A stretch of DNA of 64,000 bases. Origin: Rotaria sordida (Eukaryota > Rotifera > Eurotatoria > Philodinida > Philodinidae). The DNA lies in contig CAJNOL010000152.1 of the NCBI GenBank assembly GCA_905250125.1, positions 8,200-72,199 of the forward strand, written 5' to 3'. The position numbers and the translations under genes were made by a program. Shown here piece by piece: positions 26,117-37,560 of the stretch (within the stretch, counting starts at the first letter, position 1; each line of letters opens with the position of its first letter). The notes under the pieces are model-generated. The model made no database searches, was not told the DNA's origin, and saw only the letters and a list, made by a program, of their open reading frames with translations.

Positions 26117-26512
26117 ATGGAACAAGGTGATCAAGCATCGTCTAGTGGTTCATCTAGCAATCTTGATGTTGTATCAATGGTTATTTGGCTATCAACAGGA
26201 AATGGAAAATTTTTTGAATTAGTAAGATAAATAATTAATATATATAAAAAAAAAACGTTGATTTCTTTGTTTTTTCACTATATAATTAAGCATGGATCTC
26301 GTGATATAATTAAACAAGTATTACCAAAATCATCTGAGACTGCTTTTCGTTGGGGTTATTATAATTCTCCAGCTGATCCTGATCGACAATCATATACACA
26401 AGTACTTGAAGCATTTCTTAAAGCTGGTTTTCGTATTGAAGGTTCATCAGGTGCAGGTACACAAGGTCTTCTTCGTACTCAATATATACTTGTTAAACGT
26501 AATTCTTCATGA
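26117..26512 (+). CDS. small conserved protein of unknown function, paralogue A
   Basis: Two exons (26117-26221 and 26291-26512) give 108 residues. After a Ser-rich start come VSMVIWLSTGNGKFFELHG, IIKQVLPKSSETAF, then YTQVLEAFLKAGFRIEGSSG and QYILVKR. The intron falls exactly before HGSRD. The protein aligns along its length with the product at 26851-27225. A short alpha/beta fold is likely. The end (VLxxxLxxGFRxxxxxGxG...LxK) faintly recalls the GTP cyclohydrolase I feedback regulatory protein, but similarity is too weak to name it. There is no signal peptide or membrane segment. Confidence 0.65.
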
Positions 26513-26850
26513 AACAGAACATATCAATCTATTATTCTAACAGAATACATTTTTCTTCTTTTTCTTTTTTTGTCTTCTCAGGAAAACTCTTTCGATTTGT
26601 TTGTTCTTTTTATTCATTTAACGATTTCTTTTTCTATATTATTCTAGTCTCGTAGTTTGCTTTTCTTGTTGATGCTGTTTCATGATGGGTATTATTTGCG
26701 TGCGTGTGTTTATGCATATGTATTATCATTTATTTGATTTCATAGTGTTATTTCGTAGGATAAGATTGCTGACAGTTTGTGGTTATAAAAGCAAAAAAAG
26801 AAAAGAAATATTCCTTGGTTATGGTTTTGTTTTGTTTTCAGATAGAATTA

Positions 26851-27225
26851 ATGTCATCAATAACATTGAATCAACGTTTTGAAGTACTTTCATTAGTTGT
26901 TCGAAATGTTCTTACATCAAATTCAAAAAATTTTCAATTACATGGTGATAAACAGTTTATAACACAAATTTTACCAACAGCACCTGAAAGAGCTTTTATA
27001 ACAAGTGAATGTTATGATTCAAGTTTTGATCTTGGTTCAATAACGTATATTGATATATTACAACGTTTATTAAGATTAGGCTTTCAAATTCAATCATCAG
27101 CAAGTGGATCGTATAGTCTACCTAAACCAGAAAAATCAATTATTAAAAGTGAACCGCAATCTATCTCACCACTAGATACATTCGTTCTTCAATATACACT
27201 TGTTCGAACGCATATTGTGGGTTAA
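26851..27225 (+). CDS. small conserved protein of unknown function, paralogue B
   Basis: A single exon encodes 124 residues. It aligns with paralogue A: VLSLVVRNVLTSNSKNFQLHG, FITQILPTAPERAF, YIDILQRLLRLGFQIQSSASG and QYTLVR. An insert of about 20 residues (Lys/Glu/Ser-rich) precedes the last strand. The intron present in A is absent here. The ATG lies ten bases after TTTTCAG (26835-26841), which could be the acceptor of a 5' UTR intron or a trans-splice site. It starts 338 bases after the stop of A on the same strand, so the pair arose by tandem duplication. Confidence 0.65.
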   Translation: MSSITLNQRFEVLSLVVRNVLTSNSKNFQLHGDKQFITQILPTAPERAFITSECYDSSFDLGSITYIDILQRLLRLGFQIQSSASGSYSLPKPEKSIIKSEPQSISPLDTFVLQYTLVRTHIVG

Positions 27226-28292
27226 AATGAAAAAAAAAGAATGATCTTTGCTCAAAACGTATTCAAACTAAACTTTTTTGTTTTGTCTATTTGATAATAT
27301 TTTCCCTGTTTGTTTTTTTTTTATCTTGTTAATTTTATTTTATTTTTTCGGTTCCTGTGGTACAAACGAAAGAACAATATGTTTCGATTAAAATAAAAAA
27401 AAAACAAGAGGCATGATAATCTCTTCGAATATTAGTAGAATATATATTAATTAAAAAAAAAATTCTTAGCTACTAAAACGCTTCAAGCTACATTATTCTT
27501 TCATATTCAAAAATTTTTTATTAGAACAAATGCAAAAAGAAAAAATTCTTCTCGTTTATGTACAATTGATTACTTCATTTTATTTTAGATTATATATATT
27601 TTAAGACTTATTAGCTAAGAAAATGGTTTCTCGTTATATAAAAAAATTATTATGAAGAACTATGCAAATCATCGACTGGTAAGAATATGTTCTTTTCGTG
27701 CGTGTATATATAGTATTATTTAATAGAAATATTTGAAATAGAAAAACCTTGACAGTTTCTACATAAGTCATGATGACGCCCACTTTTTCTCTTTCTATCT
27801 TAATTCAAAAGGACAGTGCAAAGCGCACATGCGAAAATCTTGATTATTACAAGAACAGAGAAGTAAGAACAAAAGAATGCCAAGACAGAAAGAAAAAAAA
27901 ACATTTCGAAAAATTTTTCTCTCGTTTTTTTTTCCATCAACACATTTTATGTCTCACTATTTTATTTCGTTTCAAGGGTGTCGATTGTTTTTTTTAATTT
28001 GAAAGAAAGAAAATCGTGAACAGCTCACTTTTTTTTTTCAAATGAAAAGTAATGTAGTTCATTTTAATCTTTACCTTGAAAGAGTTTCTTATGAAGACTT
28101 GCAAATCAATACAAAAAAAAACGAAAGTCAATTTGAAATCATAAAATCATATATTTATATTTCTATATGACTTATTTTTATGACGACAATAATCATGATG
28201 TAGCGATTCGTATTTTTTTTAGTTACTATTTAATACATCCAATTCAACACAACAATAAAAACATGTAATTTGTTCATTAGATCGAAAAAAAA
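27226..28292. other. intergenic region
   Basis: AT-rich 3' UTR and spacer with long A and T tracts. No conserved frame was seen. TTCATTAG at 28273-28280, 12 bases before the next ATG, is a possible acceptor. Confidence 0.5.
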
Positions 28293-31200
28293 ATGGACCA
28301 TTTAGAACTTGTTCAAGAAATGGTACTGTTAGAAAAACTAACAGCACAAGAACGATTAAAACATGCTAAACGACGACGACAACAACAACTTGCAAATTGG
28401 GCACGACGTGAAGCATCATTGAATAGTAGTACAATAATATCATCAACAATGACAAATGGAGCTCTAACATCAATATCAAATAATAATAATAATAATCATA
28501 GAAAATTTAAATCAATTCGATCAAAAGATTTTTTAGTACAATTTCCTGAAAATATCGTTTTATTAGAAGGTAAATGTTTTGTTTTTTCTTTTTCGCTTTC
28601 GCTTTCGCTAGGTTAATTGTTAGATAAACAATACATTTAACTAAATAAATATTTAGAAAAAGGAAAGATTTATCAGCTTTTTATTTTACTTTATTTTTCT
28701 TTTTCTTAGGTTTAAAAAAAGTAATAGTTTATTTTCATTGTTAAAGCATATCATCGAGTGGTTTTTATCGAATGCACTGAAACTTCTTGTTTTCTTTTTT
28801 TCTTTTTGTTTTGATTAAATATAAGTTTTATGTTTTATTCTAGCGACTGCACGTCAAGATTTTGATGAAGTACGTAAGCTTCTTCAATCAGGTAAATATA
28901 ATCCAAATACAGCTAATGAAGATGGTCTTACACCAATTCATCAATGTTCAATTGATAATAGTGATCAAATTTTACAATTATTAATTGAATATGGTGGTGA
29001 TGTTAGTGCAAAAGATCGAGATTTATGGACTCCATTACATGCTGCTGGTAAATATAAAGTTTTCTTAATTGAAATTTTCAAAATTTATATTGAATTATAG
29101 AATTTCATTACGTATTGAGTTTATATTCGAAGAGGAACTAAATTAGTTTCAAGATCGAAGTAATGTTCGGAGTTTATATAGAGCAAATTTTATAATTATC
29201 TGTATAATCAATTTAAAATTAGTTGATTATCAGAATATAACTATTGTCACTTCATAATAAATTTAATAATAGAATAGTTAGCCAAAAACGCTTATCTTCA
29301 GAGGCGTAACTCAGTATTGGAGGCAAAGGATGGAGGATGATTGAGTGCCAGAAAAATAGGCATTGCGTGAATAATTGTCACGCTTCTGCTTACCTTTTCA
29401 CAGTCAAGAATTAAAAACCAGACAGAGAAATTTTGATATTTCCAGTATATTGTTACAATAAGGTTTATAATTATTTTTATTAACCCAGAAAATGTTATTT
29501 TCTTTTTATTATCTTCAAGGGCGCCATTAGTCTATTGTATAAACGATAGTTCATGAAATAATATTCAAGCATTAGAGTCTAATCGAGAATTCGTATTAAA
29601 TATGAACAAGACAAGCTATATAACGAGTGATGCGAAAGTTTCTGAGCAATATATTCCTTCATTTGTCGACCGATTATGGAAGTCGGAATTCTGTTCGTTT
29701 TCCGAATATATGGGCTAAATCATTCGTTAGCGAGGAATAATGAGCTCTTTTAGATCTGATTTTTATATGTTAAATGAACATTAAGTTATTCTAGGTACCG
29801 TAAAAAATCAGTGCTATACAACTTTGTTCAGAGGAGTTATCGGTAACAAAAAAAACTAACGTTAGCGACGTGACGCAGTACAACTACACAATCAAGAAGG
29901 TACTCTTGTAACCAACTGAAACGTTGGAAATCGACTTCAAACATTACATATCATTACTCAGTCTCTAGATGATGATAAGACAAAATTTTTCATTTTTACA
30001 TTGATTAAGGTTTCTATAAAACCGATTTTTCGGAAGAAATTTTTTGGAGTCCAATCTTGCTGAAAATTTTATCGTAGATGCAGCTTGTGTCCTAGAGCAT
30101 ATCCTGAAGTTTTCAGATTTTTTTCTCATCTGATTAACGAGATATACGCTAGTTACTTTTTAATTAATAACCATGTGAAAGATCAAAAATTTTCATATAA
30201 GTCCATGCTAAAAGAATTTATCCAAAAAAATCACTCTTATAGAGAATAAAATTCAAATGAAAGATGTAAATGTTCCGTTTTGCCTGATTTACCTCATATA
30301 TTGTCTAGGTGTTGATCCAAAAACTTTCATATGATAGTACGCTAAATTGAATACCTTTATGATGAAAATAAAAAACGCTTAAAATTTCTGCTGATTTTTG
30401 TAATCAGTCGAAAAATGAATAAATATTTTATCTAGAAACTTTCGTATTTCTAGCTACTTGTGGTCATATACAAATATGTAGAATTCTTATTGAAAATGGT
30501 GCTGAATTACTTGCTTTAAATGCTGATGGTAATATGCCCTATGATATATGTGATGATGATCAAACTCTTGATTATATTGAAACTCAAATGGATCGTATTG
30601 GTATAACACAAGAAATGATTGATAAAACAAGATCACAAGTTGAAAATCAAATGTTATTTGATTTAAAAATATTAGCTAAAAAACCTGTATCACCAATACG
30701 TTCAATAGATGATATTCTATCATATCGCAATGATGAAGGTGCAACACCACTTCATATAGCTAGTGCAAATGGTTATCAAACTGCTGTGGAATATTTACTT
30801 CAACAACATGTATCCATTAATCTTCAAGATGCTGATGGTTGGTCACCAATTCATGCTGCAGCATATTGGTGTCAACAGCCTATACTCAGTAAGAAATTTA
30901 TAAAACAAAACAAACATATATATATATATAGACAGTAGTGGACAAAAGCCTCTTCCCCTATCAGATCTAAGCTATCATAGATATTGAAAGTCTGAAAATT
31001 TGTATGCATATAATTCAACAAGAATGTAGATCTGAATCACCACCAGCTTGCTTCGATTGCTTAAACATAATGGGAATTATGACGGATAGGACTTATTTTT
31101 CTTTTGAACTTTATACTTCTGAAAAGAAAAAGTTTTATGTGTTACACAGACTCTCATTATTCACGGTAATGTTTCATCGAAGCTCATAAACCATTTTACT

Positions 31201-33229
31201 ATGACTATTCAAGAAGCGAAAAACTCCTTGATGCCATCTGTATACCATAACTTAGTAGAGTGCATGTCCGTAATATGAACGGAGTTTTTGTATACTTATG
31301 TTGTTACTGTAATATCTGTGTAAAACAGTGAGCAAATGACATCAAATTTTATAACAAAGTAGATAAATGTCTTATCTACTTATTAGTGGAAGAATTTATT
31401 TTTTAAAGTTGACAAATGATCGAGTTATGAACGATAGTTTGAAGTCGACTGATACCATTCTAAATAAATACACTTTCCTCAATAGGAGCGCAAATGCAAC
31501 AGTTGCCCCTAGTTAGAACGCACTAACAAAAATATAGAGAATAACGTTATTCTATGTATTTTTGGTAGTGCGTTCTAACTAGGGGCAACTTTTGCATTTG
31601 CGTTCTTATTGAAGAAAGTGTATTTATTTAGAATGGCATCAGTTGACTTCAAACTATCGTTCAAAACTTGATGATCCATCGAATTTTTTGAAAAATTCTT
31701 TCACCAAATAGATAGATAAGACATTTATCTACTTTGTTATAAAATTTGATCCCATTTGCTCACTGTTTCACAAAGATATTATAATCACAATATGACTATA
31801 CAAAACTCCGTTTTTATTATGGACATGCATTCTAATACTTCAATGAATCACACTCAAACTTTTAGAAAACATTATTGTCTACAAGTCTCAAAAAAGAATC
31901 TTCTTCTAAAGAAAAATGGCTTGCTATATAATCATCGTATTCGTATCGAGAGCCAATAAATCATAGGATCTTTTGAGTGATGAGAGATCATATACTGAGC
32001 TTCAATTACAAATAAAAATATCAAGAATTAGTCATATATGTGATAATAGGTAACGCAAAAGAAAACAGACGACATTTTCAGATTAACAAGTTTGAGGCGA
32101 AAATAGACGCTGTCTATCATAATTATCGTTACATTCCATTTATCTGTGCGACCTCATGTCTCTGACCTTCATTCTTGATGGAATATGTACATACAAATTT
32201 CTAGAACTTTATAGAAGCTGAGATCAGCTGGAAAACTTGTGTTCACTATTGTATATAATAAAGTTTTTTTTTTAATTTCTCGTGTTTCTAGCTCAATTAA
32301 TTGAAGCCGGAGCAGATATCTATGAAAAAATTCCAGATGGTCGTTCAGCTGTTGATCTATGTGATGATCCTGATATACGTACATATATGATCGATTTTCG
32401 AGAACAATGTATACGTAATCAAGAAAAAGCGGCAGCAGCGGCCGCTGCTGCTGCAGCTGCTGCACATGCAGCACAATCACAACAAAAAACAAATACAACA
32501 AATTTAATAAATACTCGTCTTCAACTTGTTACAAATTCTTTACCACATGGTGTAACACCTCGAACCGGCACATTATATGAATCTCGTTCGAGTATATCAT
32601 CTCCATATGGTAGTGGTTCATCATTAAATCGAACAAGTTCAATACGTCGTGCATCATTACGTGATCGTGAAAAAGTTAAAAAATTAAATGAAAATTTTCT
32701 TGATGTATTACAAGCTAAAGATAAAATACAAGAAGATGTCGATGAAAATACAACAAATCCTACAATAACATCAAAAATAATTAATAAAGATGAATGTTCA
32801 AGTAGTACAACAACAACGGATTCAACTGTACGAGAAACAATTACAACAAATTCAATAAAAAAATCAATAAATACATATCCTATTGAATTATCATTACCAC
32901 CATTAAAAGTTCCACCACCATTACCACCACCTCAAATAACTGCTGATACATTATGTGATGTTAAACGACGACGTGAAGAACGACGTCGTGTTGTTGGTGC
33001 TCCATCATCATCAAATATTCTTCCTCCTCCTTCACCTCCAACTATAAAATCATTACCATTACCTACAATTGAAATCAACCATGAAACTAATAATAAAATA
33101 TCAAATGGTAATCATCTATCAGCAATAAATGATCCAATACAAAATTATTCGGCTAAAAAATATATGGAAATTCATGGTCATATTCCAGATGATGATCGTG
33201 AAAAACGAATTTGTTGTACAATTTTGTGA
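28293..33229 (+). CDS. PPP1R16-like (TIMAP/MYPT3) PP1 regulatory subunit
   Basis: Four exons (28293-28569, 28844-29047, 30454-30888, 32292-33229) give 617 residues. The N-terminus (ELVQEMVLLEKLTAQERLKH, then RRRQQQLANWARRE) matches PPP1R16A/B closely. Ankyrin repeats follow: NEDGLTPIHQCSIDN, DLWTPLHAAATCGHIQICRIL, GNMPYDICDDDQTLDYIE, then GATPLHIASANGY and DGWSPIHAAAYW, in the vertebrate order. The PP1-docking position reads KDFLVQFPENIVLLE, where vertebrate proteins have KVSF or HVRF, so the basic residue before V is missing. A poly-Ala run starts exon 4. The protein ends CCTIL, a CaaX box (CTIL) predicted for geranylgeranylation. Such subunits target PP1c to membranes. Introns 2 and 3 are each 1.4 kb and carry repeats. 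Confidence 0.9.
29298..29400. repeat. dispersed repeat beginning GAGGCGTAACTCAGTA, copy 1
   Basis: GAGGCGTAACTCAGTATTGG, then GAGGCA and TTGAGTGCCAGAAAAA, is repeated at 39779-39870 with a few changes (GAGGCGTAACTCAGTACTAG and TTCAGTGCCGGAAAAA). It lies in intron 2 of the PPP1R16-like gene. The right-hand boundary is unclear. The family is not recognised. Confidence 0.55.
30932..32258. mobile_element. Tc1-like fold-back element in PPP1R16-like intron 3
   Basis: The left end begins ACAGTAGTGGACAAAAG (30935-30951) next to a TA-rich flank. The right end is its diverged inverted copy (reverse complement ACAATAGTGAACACAAG) next to TATA. Similarity between arms continues about 190 bases inward, for example AAATTTGTATGCATATAATT against the reverse complement of the stretch near 32180-32200. 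CAGT(A/G)GNGGACAAAAG ends and TA targets are typical of Tc1/mariner elements. No transposase is seen, so it is non-autonomous. It contains the palindrome 31245-31845. Confidence 0.6.
31245..31845. repeat. near-perfect 600-bp palindrome
   Basis: Inverted arms of about 300 bases meet at 31545/31546 (centre GAATAACGTTATTC). Matching pairs include AGTTAGAACGCACTA (31511-31525) with TAGTGCGTTCTAACT (31566-31580), GTGAGCAAATG with CATTTGCTCAC, and TGCATGTCC with GGACATGCA at the outer ends. There is almost no spacer. Arms are clearly more alike than those of the surrounding Tc1-like element, so this is probably a younger insertion or duplication. Confidence 0.8.
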
Positions 33230-33640
33230 TTTAAATATTATCAATGCTTATCCGTCCATAAATAAATAAAAATAACAACAACAACAAAGTCAACTTCCGT
33301 TTTAAATAATAAACTAAGCTTATGTTGTTAGTTTCTTTTGAGAAATGAAAAAAAAAACGTAAATCTAAATTTGTTTTGTTTTTTGCAATATTGGTGCTCT
33401 CTAAAGACACTTACGTCTTTGTTTTTTTTTCTCTATGATGCGTTTCTGTTTTTTGTTTACTTTTTTTTTTTCTTCTTATATATACATGTATACTGTTTTG
33501 TAAGGGTTCTGTCCCGATTATGATGTAAGCTGATATATAAAAAATAATTATTGCAACATTTCGAATAACAAAAAGAAAAAAAAAAAACTTTATTTACAAA
33601 AGAAAATGTACTTGTTTCAGTTATTGTAGAGATTTAAAAG
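33230..33640. other. convergent 3' UTRs
   Basis: This 411-base gap separates the stops of the PPP1R16-like (plus) and calmodulin-like (minus) genes. AATAAA copies at 33261-33270 (plus) and at 33588-33593 (minus strand) are probable polyadenylation signals. The remainder is T-rich. Confidence 0.6.
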
Positions 33641-34350
33641 TTATTTTGAGTATAATATAGCTTTAAATTCTTCATAAGAAACTTTTCCATCATGATCAAG
33701 ACAATCAGCTTCGGCAATCATTTCTTTAATATCTTCCTAAAAGAAATTAATTCGAAGAGAAAGCAAAACAAAAAACAACATCTATATAATGATTTCTATT
33801 TACTTCTGTTAGATGTTCACCAAGTCTTGAAAGCATATCATAAAGTTCATCCTTATCAATAAAACCATCTCGATTTTTATCGAAAACCTTTATTGAAAGA
33901 AAATTTATTTTTCTTTATTTTAATTTAAATTAATTTACTTTAAAAACTTGATATAATTCTGTATCACTTTCACCTGTTGATCGACGGCATCGCATCATAG
34001 TTAAAAATTCATCAAAGTCAACACTTCCATTACCTATATGAAATCAATTATATAAAGATTTTATTTCGAACATAATTTACCATCAGTATCAACTTTTGAT
34101 ATCACAGTTGAAATATCTTCTTCACTTGGTGAATAACCAAGTGAATTCATTAATGAACGTATTTCATAATTTGATATATTTCCATCGCCATTTTTGTCCA
34201 ATAAAGAAAATGATTCTTCGAATACTAAAATAAATTTATAAACTATAGAAATTTTTTAAATAAATTATTAATTAATTCTTTACCAGCAATTTGTTCTTCA
34301 GAAAAACCATGTACTTCACCCAATTCTCTTCGACTTTTACCTGTTGTTGT
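33641..34350 (-). CDS. calmodulin/troponin-C-like protein, shared exons
   Basis: Five exons (34350-34284, 34224-34081, 34033-33939, 33887-33804, 33736-33641) encode 161 residues shared by all predicted forms. Four EF-hands are seen: DKNGDGNISNYE, DTDGNGSVDFDE and DKNRDGFIDKDE are canonical. The fourth loop reads CLDHDGKVSYEE, with Cys in place of the first Asp. FSEEQIAVFEESFSLLDKNG matches the calmodulin N-terminus, while FDKNRDGFIDKDEL and LGEHLTEEDI look more like troponin C. It is a Ca2+ sensor, exact subfamily unresolved. The upstream junction is phase 0 and four candidate first exons could splice to it. Confidence 0.82.
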
Positions 34351-34454
34351 CTAAAGAAATAAATATATCAATTATTTATCTTTTCGAAACATTGTCTTTT
34401 TTTTTTATTTGTTATTTAAATTTTGTTTTTTATAAATTTTAAATGAAAACCTAC

Positions 34455-34625
34455 GATAACAACATAAGTTTGTGTTGTCGTAATTGTACGTGTAATCGAT
34501 GTACAATTATAAGATGTACGTTCGTAACTATGAGTTGACGAAGATCTTATCGGTGTACAATGATTTTCTATTACTGTATTGGGATTATTGGACAAAGATG
34601 TTGTAGAAGTTGTTGTCGTATACAT
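34455..34625 (-). CDS. candidate first exon D of the calmodulin-like gene
   Basis: An ATG, 57 Thr/Ser-rich codons (STTSLSNNPNT, TRTITTTQTY) and a donor GTAGGT in phase 0. An in-frame TGA lies seven codons upstream. It is the nearest of four candidate first exons and is separated from the shared exons by 104 bases. Confidence 0.6.
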
Positions 34626-35517
34626 ATGACTACGTTTAGAAACTCAGAATATAAACGGGGGCGGATGAATAAATCAAGATGGTAATATTGAGATCACGAT
34701 CTATCATTGACTTGCCAGTACAAAATGTAATATCTCTATTTTTTTGACTCTACTTGTTGTATATCGTAGGAGTACTAATATTTTTCTTCTCTTCTAAACG
34801 ATTTTGTTACTTGACAAGTATAACTTCAGCTGTAGAGAAAGCTAACACATGATGATCAATGGTCGATTACGAAAGATGCAAAAGAAACTTTCTCCTTTTT
34901 TTTCTTCTTGTTCTTCGTTGTACATCAAAATGAAGCCTGTTAATGCACTTAGTTGATATGATGATAAAATAACCCCAAGCAAAAATAACAACAACAGCAA
35001 CGACAAATCTTTCCTTCGAAGTGCAAATTAGATCTACTTGATAATAAAATCAAATTTTCTTTTCTTGTTTTTTCTTTTTGTATAATACGTAAATATAAAT
35101 ATGAACTTATTCACATGAAATTTTTTTTTTTTATTCAAATATATCTATATTTGAATATAGATTAATACGAATCAATTATGGAATATGGCAATTAGTGAAT
35201 TAATATAGAAAATTGATTTCTTATTTGCTAATATGCATAGAAGAAAAACGACTAAAGTCAAAGAGGTCATTTTGTACTTGAATGTAAATATATATATATA
35301 CGTATATATGTGGTCGACAGCAGACCTTCATCAATTCTTATTTGTCATCTTTGTCTTTTATCTCATGTCTGATGTAGTATATAGTCTAATGATTTTGTTT
35401 TCGTCATATATATTCATATAATGTGAATCATTGTCTTAAATTATGATTCAAATTCATTATAGCAAACAAAACAAAATATCATCTATGCAAAAAATAATGT
35501 AGCCAAAACAAACTTAC

Positions 35518-35895
35518 AATCATCCAATTATTTAAAATTTGTAGATTTGATGATAATTGAAAAGGATCATGAATAGTTGGACGATGTCGTTGATTATCAA
35601 GTATGAGCGATTGGGAATGTATAAGTAGTCGCTTTTTCGACATATATGAATTAGATGATGAAGTACGCATTGATGTTATTGTTGTTTTTGATGTTTGTCC
35701 ATTTTGATGATTATATAGATTAGAACATGACGAAGATGAAGAAGATGATGAACTTAATGTGAATGTTGCTGTACGTGATGTTCTCCTGAGAAGAATTTCT
35801 TCATCAATGGCAAGATCTAGTGCTTCCATTGTCGCACATGAGTCATTTGTGAATGTATTGAGTAAGTAAAGATTATTATAATGAGAATTGCTCAT
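35518..35895 (-). CDS. candidate first exon C of the calmodulin-like gene
   Basis: An ATG directly preceded by an in-frame TAA, 126 codons including a Ser run, and a strong donor GTAAGT in phase 0. The product is Ser/Thr-rich and basic, without a recognised domain. It fits an alternative N-terminal extension. Confidence 0.6.
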
Positions 35896-36664
35896 TTACA
35901 AATTTATCTTGTATGAGAGAAGAGAGAGAGAGAGAAAAAAAAAGTATTAACAATAACGAATGGAATCTAATGTCACCGCTTCATCAACAAAAAAAAAACA
36001 CGAGAAAACAACATTTATCAAACTATCGACACGCGTCGAATCGTCATCTTTTATTCTTTTTGGATTATATTTATTGTATTACTTGACGTAACGATATCGT
36101 ACCCAAAAAGGAAAATATTTGTAACAGTTATACAATATAGTAAACGAAGTACAAGAATTATATGAATATTCTGAATGTATAATTTGCTCTTTCTCGAGTA
36201 TTGACGAAGAAATCAATGTCTAGGAGTACTTCTCATTTTTATTTTCTATTTATATCATCAGTTTCTTCTTAGTTTTCTTACATTTCACCATAAAAAATAA
36301 TAAACAAATAACAATTAGATAGAAATGAATGAATACTTATTAGAACCACTACCTTTGATCTAAGATATGAATAAATAATGTAAAAAGAAAGAGGAATAGA
36401 TAAGCTTAAAAAAAGAACAACTCCTATAGAATGAATAATTATTCTCCAATATTATTATAAGGAAGTTTATATAAACAAATGGGATTCATTAAAAGAAAAT
36501 ATAACATAGCATTATTTTGCTTATTATATGTCAATAAATATCAGTTGTTACCTTGATAATATAGAAGCAATATGAGAATATAAATGAATGAAAGGTAATC
36601 ATCATAGTCATTTATTGAAAGACAATATGAATTTCTTGATCATATATTTATAATGAATACTTAC

Positions 36665-36688
36665 AGGTTTTAATTGTGGTGGCTGCAT
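36665..36688 (-). CDS. candidate first exon B of the calmodulin-like gene
   Basis: ATG and eight codons (MQPPQLKP), preceded by an in-frame TAA and followed by donor GTAAGT in phase 0. It is short, so confidence rests on the donor, the phase, and agreement with the other three exons. Confidence 0.4.
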
Positions 36689-37213
36689 TTATGTATGTAT
36701 ATTAGTTCAATACTATTTTATAAAATGACGTTATGAATGAAATAAAAAAAAAACGACAAATCAATCAAGCAGAACTAGATAATATCATATATAGAGATGT
36801 CATTATTACTATATTTCATAAGCAGCCAACGCCAAATCAGATATGATATGTCCTCTAGATATTAACCATATCTATTCGAGTGACTTTTTTTTGTGTCTAT
36901 TCAATCAAAAGTTTTCGAAAAAAATTGTATACAATTTCGAATAATATGAATGTATGATAAAACAATCGATGATGATGAGATATTAAGAGTAAAATTTAAT
37001 AATAAACTTAAAATTATGTTTTCAACTATAATAAACAATAAAACATTTTCCATTGTTTGCTTATACAAAATAATTTTTCATATACAAAAGTTTTTAACAT
37101 TTATCCATTAGAATTAAAAAATTAATCATCAAGTGCAATTAAAATTCATCGTACGAAAAAAAATGATAAGATACGATTCTCAAATTGCCGAGATAAATGG
37201 CAATTATTTTAAT

Positions 37214-37357
37214 GTACTGGCGTAATCAGAAGATCATAAGTGGTAGGACAGTACTCTACAATCTTGAAGGTAATCCCTGCTACAAAATATCAATGGTGAT
37301 AATTATTATGTTTTTCTTTCTTCTGGTGATACAGCGATGCCCATCCTAGGTTACGCC
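37214..37357. mobile_element. short insertion flanked by 11-bp direct repeats
   Basis: 144 bases lie between two copies of ATTATTTTAAT (37203-37213 and 37358-37368). The insert has GGCGTAATC near its left end and GGTTACGCC at its right, giving a short inverted GGCGTAA. The GGCGTAAC string recalls the dispersed repeats at 29298 and 39779. It lies between candidate first exons B and A. Confidence 0.5.
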
Positions 37358-37560
37358 ATTATTTTAATAGGTCTAGTAGTTCAGAAATACAATACATTAT
37401 GCATCATTACTTATTGACACCAACTATTTCTGTTAAGTACGCATATGGAACCTACACAGGCGTTTAATCTGTATTAATACTACTAACTAGTCTTAGTGAA
37501 AAATGGCATCTATACAATGAAGAAGTTTATCTTTAATATAGATTCATTTTAAAAGCTTAC

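Noticed and set aside
26117-27225. Naming the paralogues as GTP cyclohydrolase feedback regulators
   Set aside because: Only the C-terminal spacing of GF and terminal hydrophobic residues agrees. Family-specific residues could not be matched with confidence.
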